A stretch of DNA of 64,000 nt from Bradyrhizobium algeriense. GTDB taxonomy: Bacteria; Pseudomonadota; Alphaproteobacteria; Rhizobiales; Xanthobacteraceae. The translations under genes were made by a program, and so were the position numbers. Of this stretch, positions 41,554 to 50,616 are shown in pieces. A model generated the notes under the pieces. It was not told the origin of the DNA. It did no database searches and worked only from the letters and a program-made list of their open reading frames with translations. Location of the stretch: the NCBI RefSeq assembly GCF_003062295.1, contig NZ_PYCN01000029.1:18292-82291 (forward strand), in the 5' to 3' direction. Every line of letters starts with the position of its first letter. Within the stretch, counting starts at the first letter, position 1.

Positions 41554-41733
41554 GGCGGCGCAGATTGGCGAGGCAAGGCGATGTCGTCAATCGAAAATCG
41601 ATTTTTTATCTAAGCTGCTGCCAAGGCTTCGGTTTCTGGTTTGGTGGCCGCCTGCGCTGTCTAGCCCTGAATCCCTCGCGGCGCGTCCGCACTAAAAATC
41701 ACCGTGACAAGCTGCCGGCGGTGACTTAGATAG

Positions 41734-41745
41734 TTCGCATGCGAA
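41734..41745. promoter_or_regulatory. MarR-type operator
   Basis: TTCGCATGCGAA is a perfect 12-bp palindrome within ATAGTTCGCATGCGAAATA, 22 bp before the MarR start codon. Operators of this shape are known for MarR regulators of aromatic-acid pathways. The rest of the 214-bp gap holds an ATCGAAAATCGAT palindrome at about 41590-41602 that could serve the divergent GntR gene. Confidence 0.65.
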
Positions 41746-41767
41746 ATAAATTCAGTTCGCCCAACCG

Positions 41768-42208
41768 ATGAACCCGCGTCGCGAGCACCGGCTCGTGTTC
41801 CTGCTCAACGTCGCGCAGCGCCGGCTGCAGCGCTGGATGGCGGCGCGGACGCAAGCCAGCGGCGTTACCGCCGCGCAGTCCGGCTTGCTGTTCATCCTCG
41901 GCCAGCGCGACGGCGTGCTGATGGGCGAAGCGGGCGCGGCGCTCGATCTCGGTCCGCCCGGCATCAGCGGACTGGTGGACCGGATGACGGCTGCGGACCT
42001 GATCAAGCGCCGTGCCGATCCGGATGACGGGCGCGCGTGGCGGCTCTGGCTGACGCCGGCCGGCCGCGCTGCTATGGCGCAGTCGAAGGCAGGGCTCGCC
42101 GAGGTCAATGCGCGCCTCACGGAAGGCTTCACCGAGGCCGAGATCGATGTCGTCGCGCGCTGGCTCACCACCATGCAAACCAGATTTCCCAGAGGAGAAG
42201 ATGAATGA
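41768..42208 (+). CDS. MarR-family transcriptional regulator
   Basis: 146 residues. Winged HTH with LMGEAGAALDLGPPGISGLV (recognition region) and the wing DRMTAADLIKRRADPDDGRAW, the MarR signature. It probably represses itself and the enoyl-CoA hydratase gene that overlaps its stop by 4 bp, via the palindrome at 41734-41745. MarR regulators next to CoA-ester enzymes usually respond to a CoA thioester or aromatic acid. Confidence 0.92.
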   Translation: MNPRREHRLVFLLNVAQRRLQRWMAARTQASGVTAAQSGLLFILGQRDGVLMGEAGAALDLGPPGISGLVDRMTAADLIKRRADPDDGRAWRLWLTPAGRAAMAQSKAGLAEVNARLTEGFTEAEIDVVARWLTTMQTRFPRGEDE

Positions 42209-42987
42209 CCGAGCATATCAAGATCGAGAAGAGCGACGGGATTTTGAGCCTGACGATGGCGCGCCCCGACAAGAAGAATGCGCTGACGAATGCGATGTAC
42301 GGCGCGCTGGCCGACGCAATCGAAGGCGCGGAGACTGATCCATCCGTCCGCGTCCTGCTAATTCGCGGCGAGGGCGACATGTTCACCGCCGGCAACGACG
42401 TCGGCGAGTTCGCCGCCATTGCGACGGGCGCGGTTCAGGGCGAGCGGCATGTCGGCCGTTTCCTGCAGGCGCTCGCCAGATCGAGCCGTCCGCTGGTCGC
42501 GGCCGTTCAAGGACGCGCCGTCGGCATCGGCACCACGATGCTGCTGCATTGCGATCTGGTCGTGCTGGCCGAGAACGCGCTGCTGTCGACGCCGTTCGTC
42601 AATCTCGCATTAGTGCCGGAAGCGTCTTCCAGCCTGTTGATGCCGCTCCGCATCGGCTATGCGCGCGCCTTCGAAATGTTCGCGCTCGGTGACGCCGTCG
42701 ATGCCAAATCCGCGTTTGCGTGGGGGCTCGCCAACCGGGTGGTGGCGCTGGACAAACTCGACGCTGAAGCAAAAGCGCTCGCGTCCCGGCTGGCGAAGCA
42801 ACCGGCGGGTGCGGTCAGCACGACGAAGCGGCTGATGCGCAATCCGGAGCTTCTCATGGCGCAGATCAAGGCGGAAAGCGAGCGGTTCGCGGAGCGCCTG
42901 AAAACCGCCGAGGCGCGCGAGGCCTTCGTCGCGTTCGCCGAACGCCGGCCGCCGGACTTCTTGAAACTCGCCAAACCGCCGGCGTAA
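42205..42987 (+). CDS. Enoyl-CoA hydratase/isomerase-family protein
   Basis: 260 residues, crotonase fold. Oxyanion-hole segments LTMARPDKKNALTNAMY and GDMFTAGNDVGEFA, then AVQGRAVGIGTTMLLHCD. The catalytic-glutamate region reads FVNLALVPEASSSLLMP, with one acid in the usual place (E in PEASSS). It acts on a CoA ester (hydration, isomerisation or dehalogenation). ATGA overlap with the MarR gene means one transcript. C-terminal FAERRPPDFLKL is a common ending in the group. Confidence 0.92.
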   Translation: MTEHIKIEKSDGILSLTMARPDKKNALTNAMYGALADAIEGAETDPSVRVLLIRGEGDMFTAGNDVGEFAAIATGAVQGERHVGRFLQALARSSRPLVAAVQGRAVGIGTTMLLHCDLVVLAENALLSTPFVNLALVPEASSSLLMPLRIGYARAFEMFALGDAVDAKSAFAWGLANRVVALDKLDAEAKALASRLAKQPAGAVSTTKRLMRNPELLMAQIKAESERFAERLKTAEAREAFVAFAERRPPDFLKLAKPPA

Positions 42988-43073
42988 CCGCTTTCTCCCC
43001 GCCCGCGACCGGGAGGCAATTGACCGCCCGTGACGGCCCCGCTACCTCTCTCGGGTTGCGTGCGGGGAAACAA

Positions 43074-44687
43074 ATGAACAAGAACAATGAAGCTTCCGAA
43101 TTCGACTACGTCATCGTCGGCGCCGGCTCGGCCGGATGCGTGCTCGCCAATCGCCTGAGCGCCGACGGCAAGCATTCCGTGTTGCTGCTGGAGGCCGGAC
43201 CGAAAGACAGCAATCTCTGGATCCACGTGCCGCTCGGCTACGGAAAACTGTTCAAGGAAAAATCCGTCAACTGGATGTATCAGACTGAGCCGGAACCAGG
43301 CTTGAACGGCAGGCAGGTGTTCCAGCCACGCGGAAAAGTGCTCGGCGGCTCGAGCTCGATCAACGGCCTGCTCTATGTGCGGGGCCAGCACGAGGACTAC
43401 GATCGCTGGCGCCAGCGCGGCAATGCCGGCTGGGGCTATGACGACGTGCTGCCCTATTTCAGGAAGGCCGAGAACCAGCAGCGCGGAGACGACAAGTATC
43501 ACGGCACGGGCGGGCCGTTGCCGGTGTCGGACTGGCGCCACCATGATCCGCTGTCGGAAGCCTTCGTCGTCGCCGCCGCCGAAACCGGCATTCCGACCAA
43601 TCCGGATTTCAACGGCGCCACGCAGGAAGGTGCGGGATTTTTCCAGACCACAACAAGTCGTGGCCGGCGCGCCAGCACGGCGTTCTCCTACCTGCGTCCG
43701 GCGAAGAGCCGCAGCAATTTGCACGTCGAGACTTCGGCGCTGGCGCAGCGCATCCTGTTCGAAGGGCGGCGCGCCAAGGCGGTCGAATACAAGCAGGAAG
43801 GCCGCGTGCGCACGGCGCGGGCGCGCAAGGAAATCCTGGTCTCCAGCGGCGCGTATAACTCGCCGCAATTGCTGCAGCTCTCCGGCGTCGGTCCGGCGGA
43901 CCTTCTGAAGCAGCACGGCATCGAGATCGTGCTCGACGCGCCCGGCGTCGGCAATGATCTGCAGGACCACTTGCAGGTCCGGCTGATCACGCGCTGCGCG
44001 CAAAAGGTCACGCTCAACGACGTGGTCAACAATCCGGTACGCCGGGTGATGGCGGGCATTCAGTACGCCGCCTTGCGCAAGGGACCGCTGACGATTGCCG
44101 CCGGCACCTCGGGCGCATTCTTCAAGACCAGCCCGCGGCTGGCGTCGCCCGATATCCAGATTCACTTCCTGCCGTTCTCGACGGACAAGATGGGTGAGAA
44201 GCTTCACGCGCTTTCTGGTTTTACCGCTTCGGTCTGCCAGTTGCGCCCGGAAAGCCGCGGTTCGCTGCGCATCAAAAGCGCCGATGCTTCCGTGCCGCCG
44301 GAAATCCGCATCAACTATCTCGCAACCGAAACCGATCGCCGCGCCTTCATCGACGGCATCCGCATCCTGCGCCGGATTCTCGCAGCACCCGCGCTGAAGG
44401 CCTACGCGGTCGGGGAAGTCGATCCCGGTCCGAAAGTGCAAAGCGACGACGAACTGCTCGATTTCTGCCGCCGCACCGGCAGCACGGTCTATCACCCGAC
44501 CTCGACCTGCCGCATGGGCAGCGATGCGCTCGCCGTCGTCGACCAGCGCCTGCGCGTGCGCGGCATCGAAGGCCTGCGCGTGGTCGATGCGTCTGTTATG
44601 CCGGACCTGATGTCGGGCAATACCAACGCGCCAACCATCATGATCGCGGAGAAGGCGTCGGATATGATTTTGGAGGATGCGCGGTAA
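43074..44687 (+). CDS. GMC-family FAD oxidoreductase (choline/alcohol dehydrogenase type)
   Basis: 537 residues, full length. N-terminal FAD motif DYVIVGAGSAGCVLANRLS, GMC signature 1 GKVLGGSSSINGLLYVRG, signature 2 SSGAYNSPQLLQLSGVGP, and the C-terminal His in TVYHPTSTCRMG with SGNTNAPTIMIAEKASD. These enzymes oxidise alcohols (choline, aromatic alcohols, PEG). ATG at 43074 follows GGGGAAACAA. It may be co-transcribed with the MarR and hydratase genes (86-bp gap). Substrate not assignable. Confidence 0.93.
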   Translation: MNKNNEASEFDYVIVGAGSAGCVLANRLSADGKHSVLLLEAGPKDSNLWIHVPLGYGKLFKEKSVNWMYQTEPEPGLNGRQVFQPRGKVLGGSSSINGLLYVRGQHEDYDRWRQRGNAGWGYDDVLPYFRKAENQQRGDDKYHGTGGPLPVSDWRHHDPLSEAFVVAAAETGIPTNPDFNGATQEGAGFFQTTTSRGRRASTAFSYLRPAKSRSNLHVETSALAQRILFEGRRAKAVEYKQEGRVRTARARKEILVSSGAYNSPQLLQLSGVGPADLLKQHGIEIVLDAPGVGNDLQDHLQVRLITRCAQKVTLNDVVNNPVRRVMAGIQYAALRKGPLTIAAGTSGAFFKTSPRLASPDIQIHFLPFSTDKMGEKLHALSGFTASVCQLRPESRGSLRIKSADASVPPEIRINYLATETDRRAFIDGIRILRRILAAPALKAYAVGEVDPGPKVQSDDELLDFCRRTGSTVYHPTSTCRMGSDALAVVDQRLRVRGIEGLRVVDASVMPDLMSGNTNAPTIMIAEKASDMILEDAR

Positions 44688-44706
44688 GTGCGTGATCGTA
44701 GTAATC

Positions 44707-44793
44707 GTAGCCCGGATGGAGCGTAGCGTAATCCGGGGCTGCTCCCGCGCCGCACGGCCGTTCCCGGATTGCGCTTCGCTCCATCCGGGCTAC
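44707..44793. repeat. Palindromic intergenic repeat (REP-like)
   Basis: GTAGCCCGGATGGAGCG at 44707-44723 is matched inverted by CGCTCCATCCGGGCTAC at 44777-44793, with inner arms GTAATCCGGGG/CCCGGATTGCG. I recall this motif as a widespread dispersed palindrome in Bradyrhizobium and relatives. It fills the gap between the convergent GMC and hemE genes and could end both transcripts. Confidence 0.8.
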
Positions 44794-44797
44794 AAGA

Positions 44798-45844
44798 TTA
44801 CCCCTTGTACGCCCGCACTCGCTTCAGCATCTGCTCGACATGGGCGATCGGGGTTTCCGGCTGGATGCCGTGGCCGAGGTTGAAGATCAGCCGTCCAGCC
44901 GCGTAATTCGCCAGCACGTCGTCGACGGCGCGGTCGAGCGCGGCGCCGCCCGCGATCAACGCCAGTGGATCGAGATTGCCCTGCACGGCGACGCGGCTCT
45001 GCACGCGCTCGCGGATCAATGACGGCTCGGCCGCCCAGTCGATACTGACGGCATTGACGCCGGTCGCTTCGACATAGGCCGGCAGCAGCGCGCCCGCGCC
45101 GCGGGGAAAGCCGATGATTTTTGCATCAGGCGCTTTCGCGCGCACGCCCGCGACGATGCGTTTCGCAGGCTCGATCGACCAGCGCTCGAATTCGCGCGGC
45201 GGCAGCACGCCGGCCCAGGTATCGAAGATCTGCAACGCGTCCGCGCCGGCCTTGAGCTGGCCGAGCAGGTATTGGATCGAGTTCTCGACCAGCACGTCGA
45301 TGATTTCAGCGAACGCCTCCGGGTGACGATAGGCCATCATCCGCGCCGGCGCCTGGTCGGGTGTGCCTTGTCCCGCAACCATGTAGGTCGCGACCGTCCA
45401 CGGCGCGCCGCAGAAGCCGATCAGCGCGATCTCAGGCGCGAGTTCGCGCTTCACGCGGCGCAGTGCTTCATAGACCGGCTCGAGCTTGCCGAAATCGGCG
45501 TGGCGCGCCAGCGTCGTCACTTGCTCCGGTGTATTCAGCGGATCGAGCCGCGGGCCTTCGCCGGCCTCGAAGCGCACGGAACGGCCGAGCGCGTAGGGGA
45601 TGACGAGAATGTCGGAAAAGATGATCGCAGCGTCGAAGTTGAAGCGGCGGATCGGCTGCAGCGTCACCTCGGCGGCATAGTCCGGCGTGAAGCAGAGGTC
45701 GAGAAAGCTCCCGGCCTTGGCGCGCAACTCGCGATACTCCGGCAGATAGCGCCCGGCCTGCCGCATCATCCAGATCGGCGGCACCTGCTGCCGGCGGCCG
45801 GACAGCACTTCGAGAAATGGTTTTGCGACGGATTTCTGAGACAA
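44798..45844 (-). CDS. hemE: Uroporphyrinogen decarboxylase
   Basis: About 348 residues. N-terminal PPIWMMRQAGRYLPEYRELR holds the substrate-binding arginines; the catalytic aspartate is in AAIIFSDILVIPYALG and the second signature FCGAPWTVATYMVAGQG is intact. It converts uroporphyrinogen III to coproporphyrinogen III in haem synthesis. Start: TTG at 45844 (after AGGAA, 8 nt) begins with SQKSVAKPFLEVL as in relatives; a GTG at 45889 preceded by GGAGGGAA would add 15 residues and cannot be excluded. Confidence 0.93.
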   Translation of the reverse strand: MSQKSVAKPFLEVLSGRRQQVPPIWMMRQAGRYLPEYRELRAKAGSFLDLCFTPDYAAEVTLQPIRRFNFDAAIIFSDILVIPYALGRSVRFEAGEGPRLDPLNTPEQVTTLARHADFGKLEPVYEALRRVKRELAPEIALIGFCGAPWTVATYMVAGQGTPDQAPARMMAYRHPEAFAEIIDVLVENSIQYLLGQLKAGADALQIFDTWAGVLPPREFERWSIEPAKRIVAGVRAKAPDAKIIGFPRGAGALLPAYVEATGVNAVSIDWAAEPSLIRERVQSRVAVQGNLDPLALIAGGAALDRAVDDVLANYAAGRLIFNLGHGIQPETPIAHVEQMLKRVRAYKG

Positions 45845-45978
45845 TCGAAGGGTTCCTGCGGGCGGCTGATATTTGCGCCTCTGATACACGCAGGTTCCCT
45901 CCGGGCCAAGGACGGATACCAGGGGCGAACGTGGAACTGGCGTAAAACCGCGCCGTTATCTCATCCATGGAGGTCCCG

Positions 45979-46200
45979 ATGGCCGAGAAATTCAATCCTG
46001 CGGCGCATGACAAGCACGCCGAAGATCCCCGTGAAGCGCAGAAAGCCGACCGGGAAATCCACGAGAAGCTCGAGGCCGGGCTGGTGGACACGTTTCCGGC
46101 CTCCGACCCCGTGAGCGCCGCGCAACCGGCGCCGTCGAAAGCCGATGGCGATCGTGCCAACAAAACGCTGTGGAACAAGGTCCGCGCCGTCTTCCGCTGA
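45979..46200 (+). CDS. Small conserved alphaproteobacterial protein (DTFPASDP motif)
   Basis: 73 residues, charged and hydrophilic, MAEKFNPAAHDKHAEDPREA ... EKLEAGLVDTFPASDPVSAA. The DTFPASDPxS motif is shared by many short alphaproteobacterial proteins of unknown function. ATG at 45979 follows GGAGG by 5 nt, a strong site. Likely cytoplasmic and largely disordered; divergent from hemE. Confidence 0.82.
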   Translation: MAEKFNPAAHDKHAEDPREAQKADREIHEKLEAGLVDTFPASDPVSAAQPAPSKADGDRANKTLWNKVRAVFR

Positions 46201-46208
46201 CGCAAATC

Positions 46209-46424
46209 TCAGTAATGCGGCGGCGGCTCGTTCGCAGGACCCGGCGCGTTGCTTTCGGCCTCCTGAAGGCGCTCCTTCAGTTCAGCGACCTGGCGCGTCA
46301 GCCTGTCGATCTCAACCCACTGCGCGGTGATCGTCTGGTTCAGTGTCTCGATGGTCACATCCTGATAGGTCAGCCGCATTTCCAGCGCGTCGATGCGCTC
46401 GCTTAAGTCGTCGGCATCACTCAT
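46209..46424 (-). CDS. slyX: SlyX family protein
   Basis: 71 residues: an N-terminal coiled coil (LSERIDALEMRLTYQDVTIE then LNQTITAQWVEIDRLTRQV) and a short proline-rich tail NEPPPHY, the SlyX hallmark. Function unknown in the family. ATG at 46424 (MSDADDLSER); a second ATG at 46433 is in frame. Its start lies inside the 3' end of the trhO gene, an 8-bp overlap. Confidence 0.92.
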   Translation of the reverse strand: MSDADDLSERIDALEMRLTYQDVTIETLNQTITAQWVEIDRLTRQVAELKERLQEAESNAPGPANEPPPHY

Positions 46425-47169
46425 GGGAGCCATCGTTCGGTCGTCGCTGCCGCAGCCCGTGGCCCAGCGCCACACGTTCGTCGAATACAAAACACTTGCC
46501 GCGCCAGCGGCTCTCTTGCTCCGGCACGCCTTCGAGATACCGCAGGATGCCGCCCTTGAGGTGATAGACCTCACCAAACCCCAGCGCCAGCAGATAGGCG
46601 CTGGCTTTCTCGCACCGGATACCTCCGGTGCAGAACATCGCGATCCTCTTGTGCTTCGCCGGGTCGAGTTTCTCCGCGGCGAATTCCTTGAACTGGCCAA
46701 AGCTTTTGATGCCGGGATCGACCGCGCCTTCGAACGTGCCCATTGCGACCTCGAAGGCGTTGCGGGTGTCGATGACAAGCGTATCGGGCGCGGCAATCAG
46801 TTCGTTCCAGTCCGACGGCTCGACATAGGTCCCGACCTGCCGCGTCGGATCCGCGGTGGTATCTCCGAGCGTGACGATTTCCTTTTTCAGCCGCACCTTC
46901 AGCCGCTGGAACGGCATCTCGGAAGCGCTCGAAAACTTGAGTTCGAGATTGTCGAGCCGGCCACCGAAGAGGGGGCCGTGCTCCAGCTCCCGGACGAACG
47001 CGTCGATGCCCTCATCGCCGCCCGCAACGGTGCCATTGATGCCCTCGTGGGCCAGCAGCACGCTACCCTTGATCCCGAGGCCTGCAGCAAGCGCGCGCAG
47101 CGGCTCGCGCAGCTCCCGGAAGTCCGGCAGGGCGGCGAATTGGTAGAGGGCGGCGACCTTGAGCGGCAT
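46417..47169 (-). CDS. trhO: tRNA uridine(34) hydroxylase (rhodanese-domain protein)
   Basis: 250 residues. N-terminal acylphosphatase-like domain with LLAHEGINGTVAG, then a rhodanese domain with the active cysteine in CTGGIRCEKASAYLL. TrhO (YceA) hydroxylates U34 of certain tRNAs toward 5-methoxyuridine or cmo5U. It is a short form ending at DERVALGHGL plus a few residues, without the C-terminal CxxC extension of the E. coli enzyme. Overlaps slyX by 8 bp. Confidence 0.9.
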   Translation of the reverse strand: MPLKVAALYQFAALPDFRELREPLRALAAGLGIKGSVLLAHEGINGTVAGGDEGIDAFVRELEHGPLFGGRLDNLELKFSSASEMPFQRLKVRLKKEIVTLGDTTADPTRQVGTYVEPSDWNELIAAPDTLVIDTRNAFEVAMGTFEGAVDPGIKSFGQFKEFAAEKLDPAKHKRIAMFCTGGIRCEKASAYLLALGFGEVYHLKGGILRYLEGVPEQESRWRGKCFVFDERVALGHGLRQRRPNDGSHE

Positions 47170-47373
47170 GGCGACCGTTTATCAGGCGGGCCGGGCAGGG
47201 GATACCCCGTAAAGCCCTGCGTATTCCGCGTATTGCCACCGCGGGACCTTGGCATGCCAGCCATTGCCCAGTTGGGGATGAATATGCCAAAGAACCGTCT
47301 GTAAACTCACCCGATCGTCCCCAGCGGGATGCCCAAGAAATATTGAAGAAACGCTGAAAAGAAAGCACTCGCG

Positions 47374-48960
47374 ATGAGGAATTTCCATTTCGCCGGCCGC
47401 TCCACGGTCCATGCCCAGAACGCGATGGTGGCGACGTCGCACCCGGAGGCCGCGCTTGTCGCCATCGACGTGATGCGCGCGGGCGGTACGGCTGCGGACG
47501 CCGCGGTTGCGGCCTGTGCGCTGCTCGGCGTCATCGAGCCGCAATCGACCGGCATCGGCGGCGATTGTTTCGCGCTGATCCAGCCGAAGGGCGAGGGCAA
47601 GATAACGGCCTATAACGGCTCCGGCCGCGCGCCGATGGCGGCAACGGCCGAATGGTATCTCGAGCGCAAGATCCATTCGGTGCCGCTGACATCGGCCCAT
47701 GCGGTGAGCATTCCCGGCGCGATCGACGCCTGGGATACGATCCTGCGCGACCATGGCAAGATGGGGCTCGACACGCTGCTGCAGCCCGCGATCAAGGCGG
47801 CCGAAGAAGGCTATGTCGTCGCGCCGCGCATCGCCTTCGACTGGAAGAACCAGTTCGAGAAGCTGAAGAACGGCACCAACACCGAACGCTATCTTTTGCC
47901 GCACGGCAAGCCGGCGGTGGCCGGCGATGTGATCCATCAGCCGGAGCTCGGCAAGACGCTGCGCGCGATCGCCAAGAACGGCCGCGACGCGTTCTATGCC
48001 GGCGAGATCGCAGCCGACATGGTGGAAACCTTGCGCGGCATCGGCGGCCTGCACACGCTGGAAGATTTCGCCGCGCATTCGACCGAAGCCACGTCGCCGA
48101 TCGGCACGATGTACAAGGGCCACGATGTCTGGCAGTGCCCGCCAAATGGCCCGGGCATCACCATGCTGGTGATGCTGAACATCCTCTCCCGCTTCGACCT
48201 GACGAAGTTTCCCGCGCTCAGCGTCGAGCGCTTCCATCTCGAGGCGGAAGCCGCGCGCATCGCCTACATGATGCGCGAGCAGTACATTGGCGATCCGCAG
48301 CAGGTTCATGTCGACGTCGCCGGCATCCTCGCGAAGGAATTCGCCGAGGAGCACATCAAGAACATCAGGATGGACCGGCTGCTTGATCTGCCGAACGTGG
48401 CGCCGCCGATGAATCCGTCCACGGTCTACATCACCGTGGTCGACAAGGACCGCAACGTCTGCTCGTTCATCAACTCGATCGCGCATTCCTTCGGCTCGGC
48501 GATCGTGTCCAACAAGACCGGCATCCTGCTGCAGAACCGCGCCGGCGGTTTCCGGATCCAGCCCGGCCATCCCAATTGCATCGCGCCGGGCAAGCGGCCG
48601 CTGCACACCATTATTCCCTCACTCGCCACCAAGAATGGTCGCGCGTTGATGCCGTTCGGCGTGATGGGCGGACAGTATCAGCCGGTGGGCCAGACCCGCG
48701 TGCTGACCAACATGCTCGACTATGGCTGCGACGTGCAGGAAGCCATCGATATGCCGCGCGGCCTGCATTATGAAGGCGTCTACCAGCTCGAGGACAGCGT
48801 GCCAGCCGAGATCGTCGAGGGCCTGAAGAAGATCGGCCACAAGACCACCAGCGTGGTCGGCCCGCTCGGCGGCGGCCAGGCGATCTGGATAGACTGGGAC
48901 AAGGGCACGCTGACCGGCGGTTCCGATCCCCGCAAGGACGGTTGCGCGCTGGGCTATTGA
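47374..48960 (+). CDS. ggt: Gamma-glutamyltransferase-family Ntn-hydrolase
   Basis: 528 residues. N-terminal VATSHPEAALVAIDVMRAGG and GIGGDCFALIQ and the central autoprocessing site NPSTVYITVVDKDRNV, where the threonine after PS would become the N-terminal nucleophile of the small subunit. No signal peptide, so a cytoplasmic member, unlike periplasmic E. coli GGT. This subgroup may cleave gamma-glutamyl or acyl amides other than glutathione. 204-bp upstream gap with nothing recognised. Confidence 0.9.
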   Translation: MRNFHFAGRSTVHAQNAMVATSHPEAALVAIDVMRAGGTAADAAVAACALLGVIEPQSTGIGGDCFALIQPKGEGKITAYNGSGRAPMAATAEWYLERKIHSVPLTSAHAVSIPGAIDAWDTILRDHGKMGLDTLLQPAIKAAEEGYVVAPRIAFDWKNQFEKLKNGTNTERYLLPHGKPAVAGDVIHQPELGKTLRAIAKNGRDAFYAGEIAADMVETLRGIGGLHTLEDFAAHSTEATSPIGTMYKGHDVWQCPPNGPGITMLVMLNILSRFDLTKFPALSVERFHLEAEAARIAYMMREQYIGDPQQVHVDVAGILAKEFAEEHIKNIRMDRLLDLPNVAPPMNPSTVYITVVDKDRNVCSFINSIAHSFGSAIVSNKTGILLQNRAGGFRIQPGHPNCIAPGKRPLHTIIPSLATKNGRALMPFGVMGGQYQPVGQTRVLTNMLDYGCDVQEAIDMPRGLHYEGVYQLEDSVPAEIVEGLKKIGHKTTSVVGPLGGGQAIWIDWDKGTLTGGSDPRKDGCALGY

Positions 48961-49000
48961 GCGTCTAGAAGCTTCGTCTCGCCAAGAAGAGGTTCAACAG

Positions 49001-49459
49001 ATGCGCTTCTCCCGACGCACGTTCATCCGGACCGCTACTGCCGCCATGGCGGCCGCGGTTGCCACGCCCGTTGCCATCAGGATGGCATCGGCCCAGACCG
49101 CAGGAAAACCTATGACCACAGCTTCAGGCTTGCAGATCATCGACAGCACGGTCGGCACCGGCGCGTCGCCGAAGACCGGCCAGACTTGCGTGATGCATTA
49201 TACAGGATGGCTCTACGAGAACGGCCAGAAGGGCAAGAAGTTCGACTCCTCTGTTGATCGCAACGAGCCGTTCGAGTTTCCGATCGGCCAGCGTCAGGTG
49301 ATCGCCGGCTGGGACGAGGGCGTTGCCTCCATGAAAGTCGGCGGCAAGCGCACGCTGATCATTCCGCCCGCGCTTGGTTATGGTGCACGGGGCGCCGGCG
49401 GCGTCATCCCGCCGAATGCGACGCTGATGTTCGACGTCGAATTGCTGGCGGTGAAGTAA
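49001..49459 (+). CDS. FKBP-type peptidyl-prolyl isomerase, Tat-exported
   Basis: 152 residues. MRFSRRTFIRTATAAMAAAV is a twin-arginine signal, with cleavage near ASAQT. The FKBP domain runs from about residue 40: GQTCVMHYTGWLYENGQK, FDSSVDRNEPFEF, VIAGWDEGV and LGYGARGAGGVIPPNATL contain the isomerase pocket residues. Expected to fold proteins in the periplasm. Single FKBP domain. Starts 40 bp after ggt on the same strand. Confidence 0.93.
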   Translation: MRFSRRTFIRTATAAMAAAVATPVAIRMASAQTAGKPMTTASGLQIIDSTVGTGASPKTGQTCVMHYTGWLYENGQKGKKFDSSVDRNEPFEFPIGQRQVIAGWDEGVASMKVGGKRTLIIPPALGYGARGAGGVIPPNATLMFDVELLAVK

Positions 49460-49481
49460 CCAGCAACGGGGGAAGCGCATC

Positions 49482-50462
49482 GTGAAGGTCTCGATCCTCG
49501 ACGATTATTTCGACACGCTGCGCACCCTCGATTGCTTCGGCAAGCTCGCCGGCCACGACGTGACCATCTGGAACGATCACGTCCAGGACAACGATGTGCT
49601 GGCGGAACGGCTGCGTGATACCGAAGCGCTGGTGCTGATCCGGGAGCGCACGCAGATTCGCAACGCCCTGCTGGAGCGCCTGCCGAAACTGAAACTGATC
49701 AGCCAGCGCAGCGTCTTTCCGCATATCGATATCGAGACCTGCACCCGGCTTGGCATCGTCGTGTCGTCGAGCCAGCACGCCGACACGCCGTCTTACGCGA
49801 CCGCCGAGTTCACCTGGGGCCTGATCCTGGCGGCGATGCGCGCGATCCCGCAGCAGATGGCGGCGCTCAAGGCCGGCAAATGGCAGATTGGCGTCGGCCA
49901 CACTCTGCGCGGCAAGACGCTCGGCATCTATGGCTACGGGCGGATCGGCGCCGTCGTCGCCGGCTACGGCAAGGCGTTCGGCATGAACGTGCTGGTATGG
50001 GCGCGCGAGCCGGCCATGGCGAAGGCCCGCGCCGACGGATACGAGACCGCCGCCAGCAAGGCTGATTTCTTCGAACGATGCGACGTGCTTTCGCTGCACA
50101 TGCGCCTGGTCGATGCCACGCGCGGCATCGTCAAGGCAGAAGACCTCGCGCGCATGAAACCCTCGGCGCTCCTGGTCAATACCAGCCGTGCGCCGCTGAT
50201 CGCGCCGAACGCGCTGGTCGATGCGCTGCGTGCCGGCCGGCCCGGCATGGCGGCGGTGGATGTGTACGAGAAAGAGCCGCTCCGCGACGTCAACGATCCC
50301 TTGCTGACCATGGACAATGTGGTCTGCACGCCGCATCTCGGCTACGTTTCGCGCGACGAATACGAACTCCAGTTCACGGACATCTTCGACCAGATTTTGG
50401 CGTATGCCGCGGGCACGCCGACCAATGTGGTCAATCCGGATGTGATGTCCAGACGGCGCTGA
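49482..50462 (+). CDS. D-2-hydroxyacid dehydrogenase family protein
   Basis: 326 residues. NAD-binding motif LGIYGYGRIGAVVAGYGKA near residue 148, then the catalytic region: R in NTSRAPLI, E in VYEKEPL and H in CTPHLGY, the Arg-Glu-His triad. PGDH/FDH-like enzymes oxidise D-2-hydroxyacids with NAD+. GTG start at 49482 (VKVSILDDYFD), 22 bp after the FKBP gene. Confidence 0.9.
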   Translation: MKVSILDDYFDTLRTLDCFGKLAGHDVTIWNDHVQDNDVLAERLRDTEALVLIRERTQIRNALLERLPKLKLISQRSVFPHIDIETCTRLGIVVSSSQHADTPSYATAEFTWGLILAAMRAIPQQMAALKAGKWQIGVGHTLRGKTLGIYGYGRIGAVVAGYGKAFGMNVLVWAREPAMAKARADGYETAASKADFFERCDVLSLHMRLVDATRGIVKAEDLARMKPSALLVNTSRAPLIAPNALVDALRAGRPGMAAVDVYEKEPLRDVNDPLLTMDNVVCTPHLGYVSRDEYELQFTDIFDQILAYAAGTPTNVVNPDVMSRRR

Positions 50463-50616
50463 TGCGCGGCAAGCGCCAGGGCGCGTATAGGCGAGGGACG
50501 TGCCCGGCCATGACGAAAACCGGGGCGCCCATGCGCCGCAGGCTCCCTTAATCTTCTGGTTTGCGGCCCTACTTTTCGATACCGTTCGGACCAACGATAT
50601 TCCGAGAAGGCGCACA

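Noticed and set aside
42657..44495. 612-codon minus-strand frame opposite the hydratase and GMC genes
   Set aside because: Antisense to two well-supported genes; no domain pattern.
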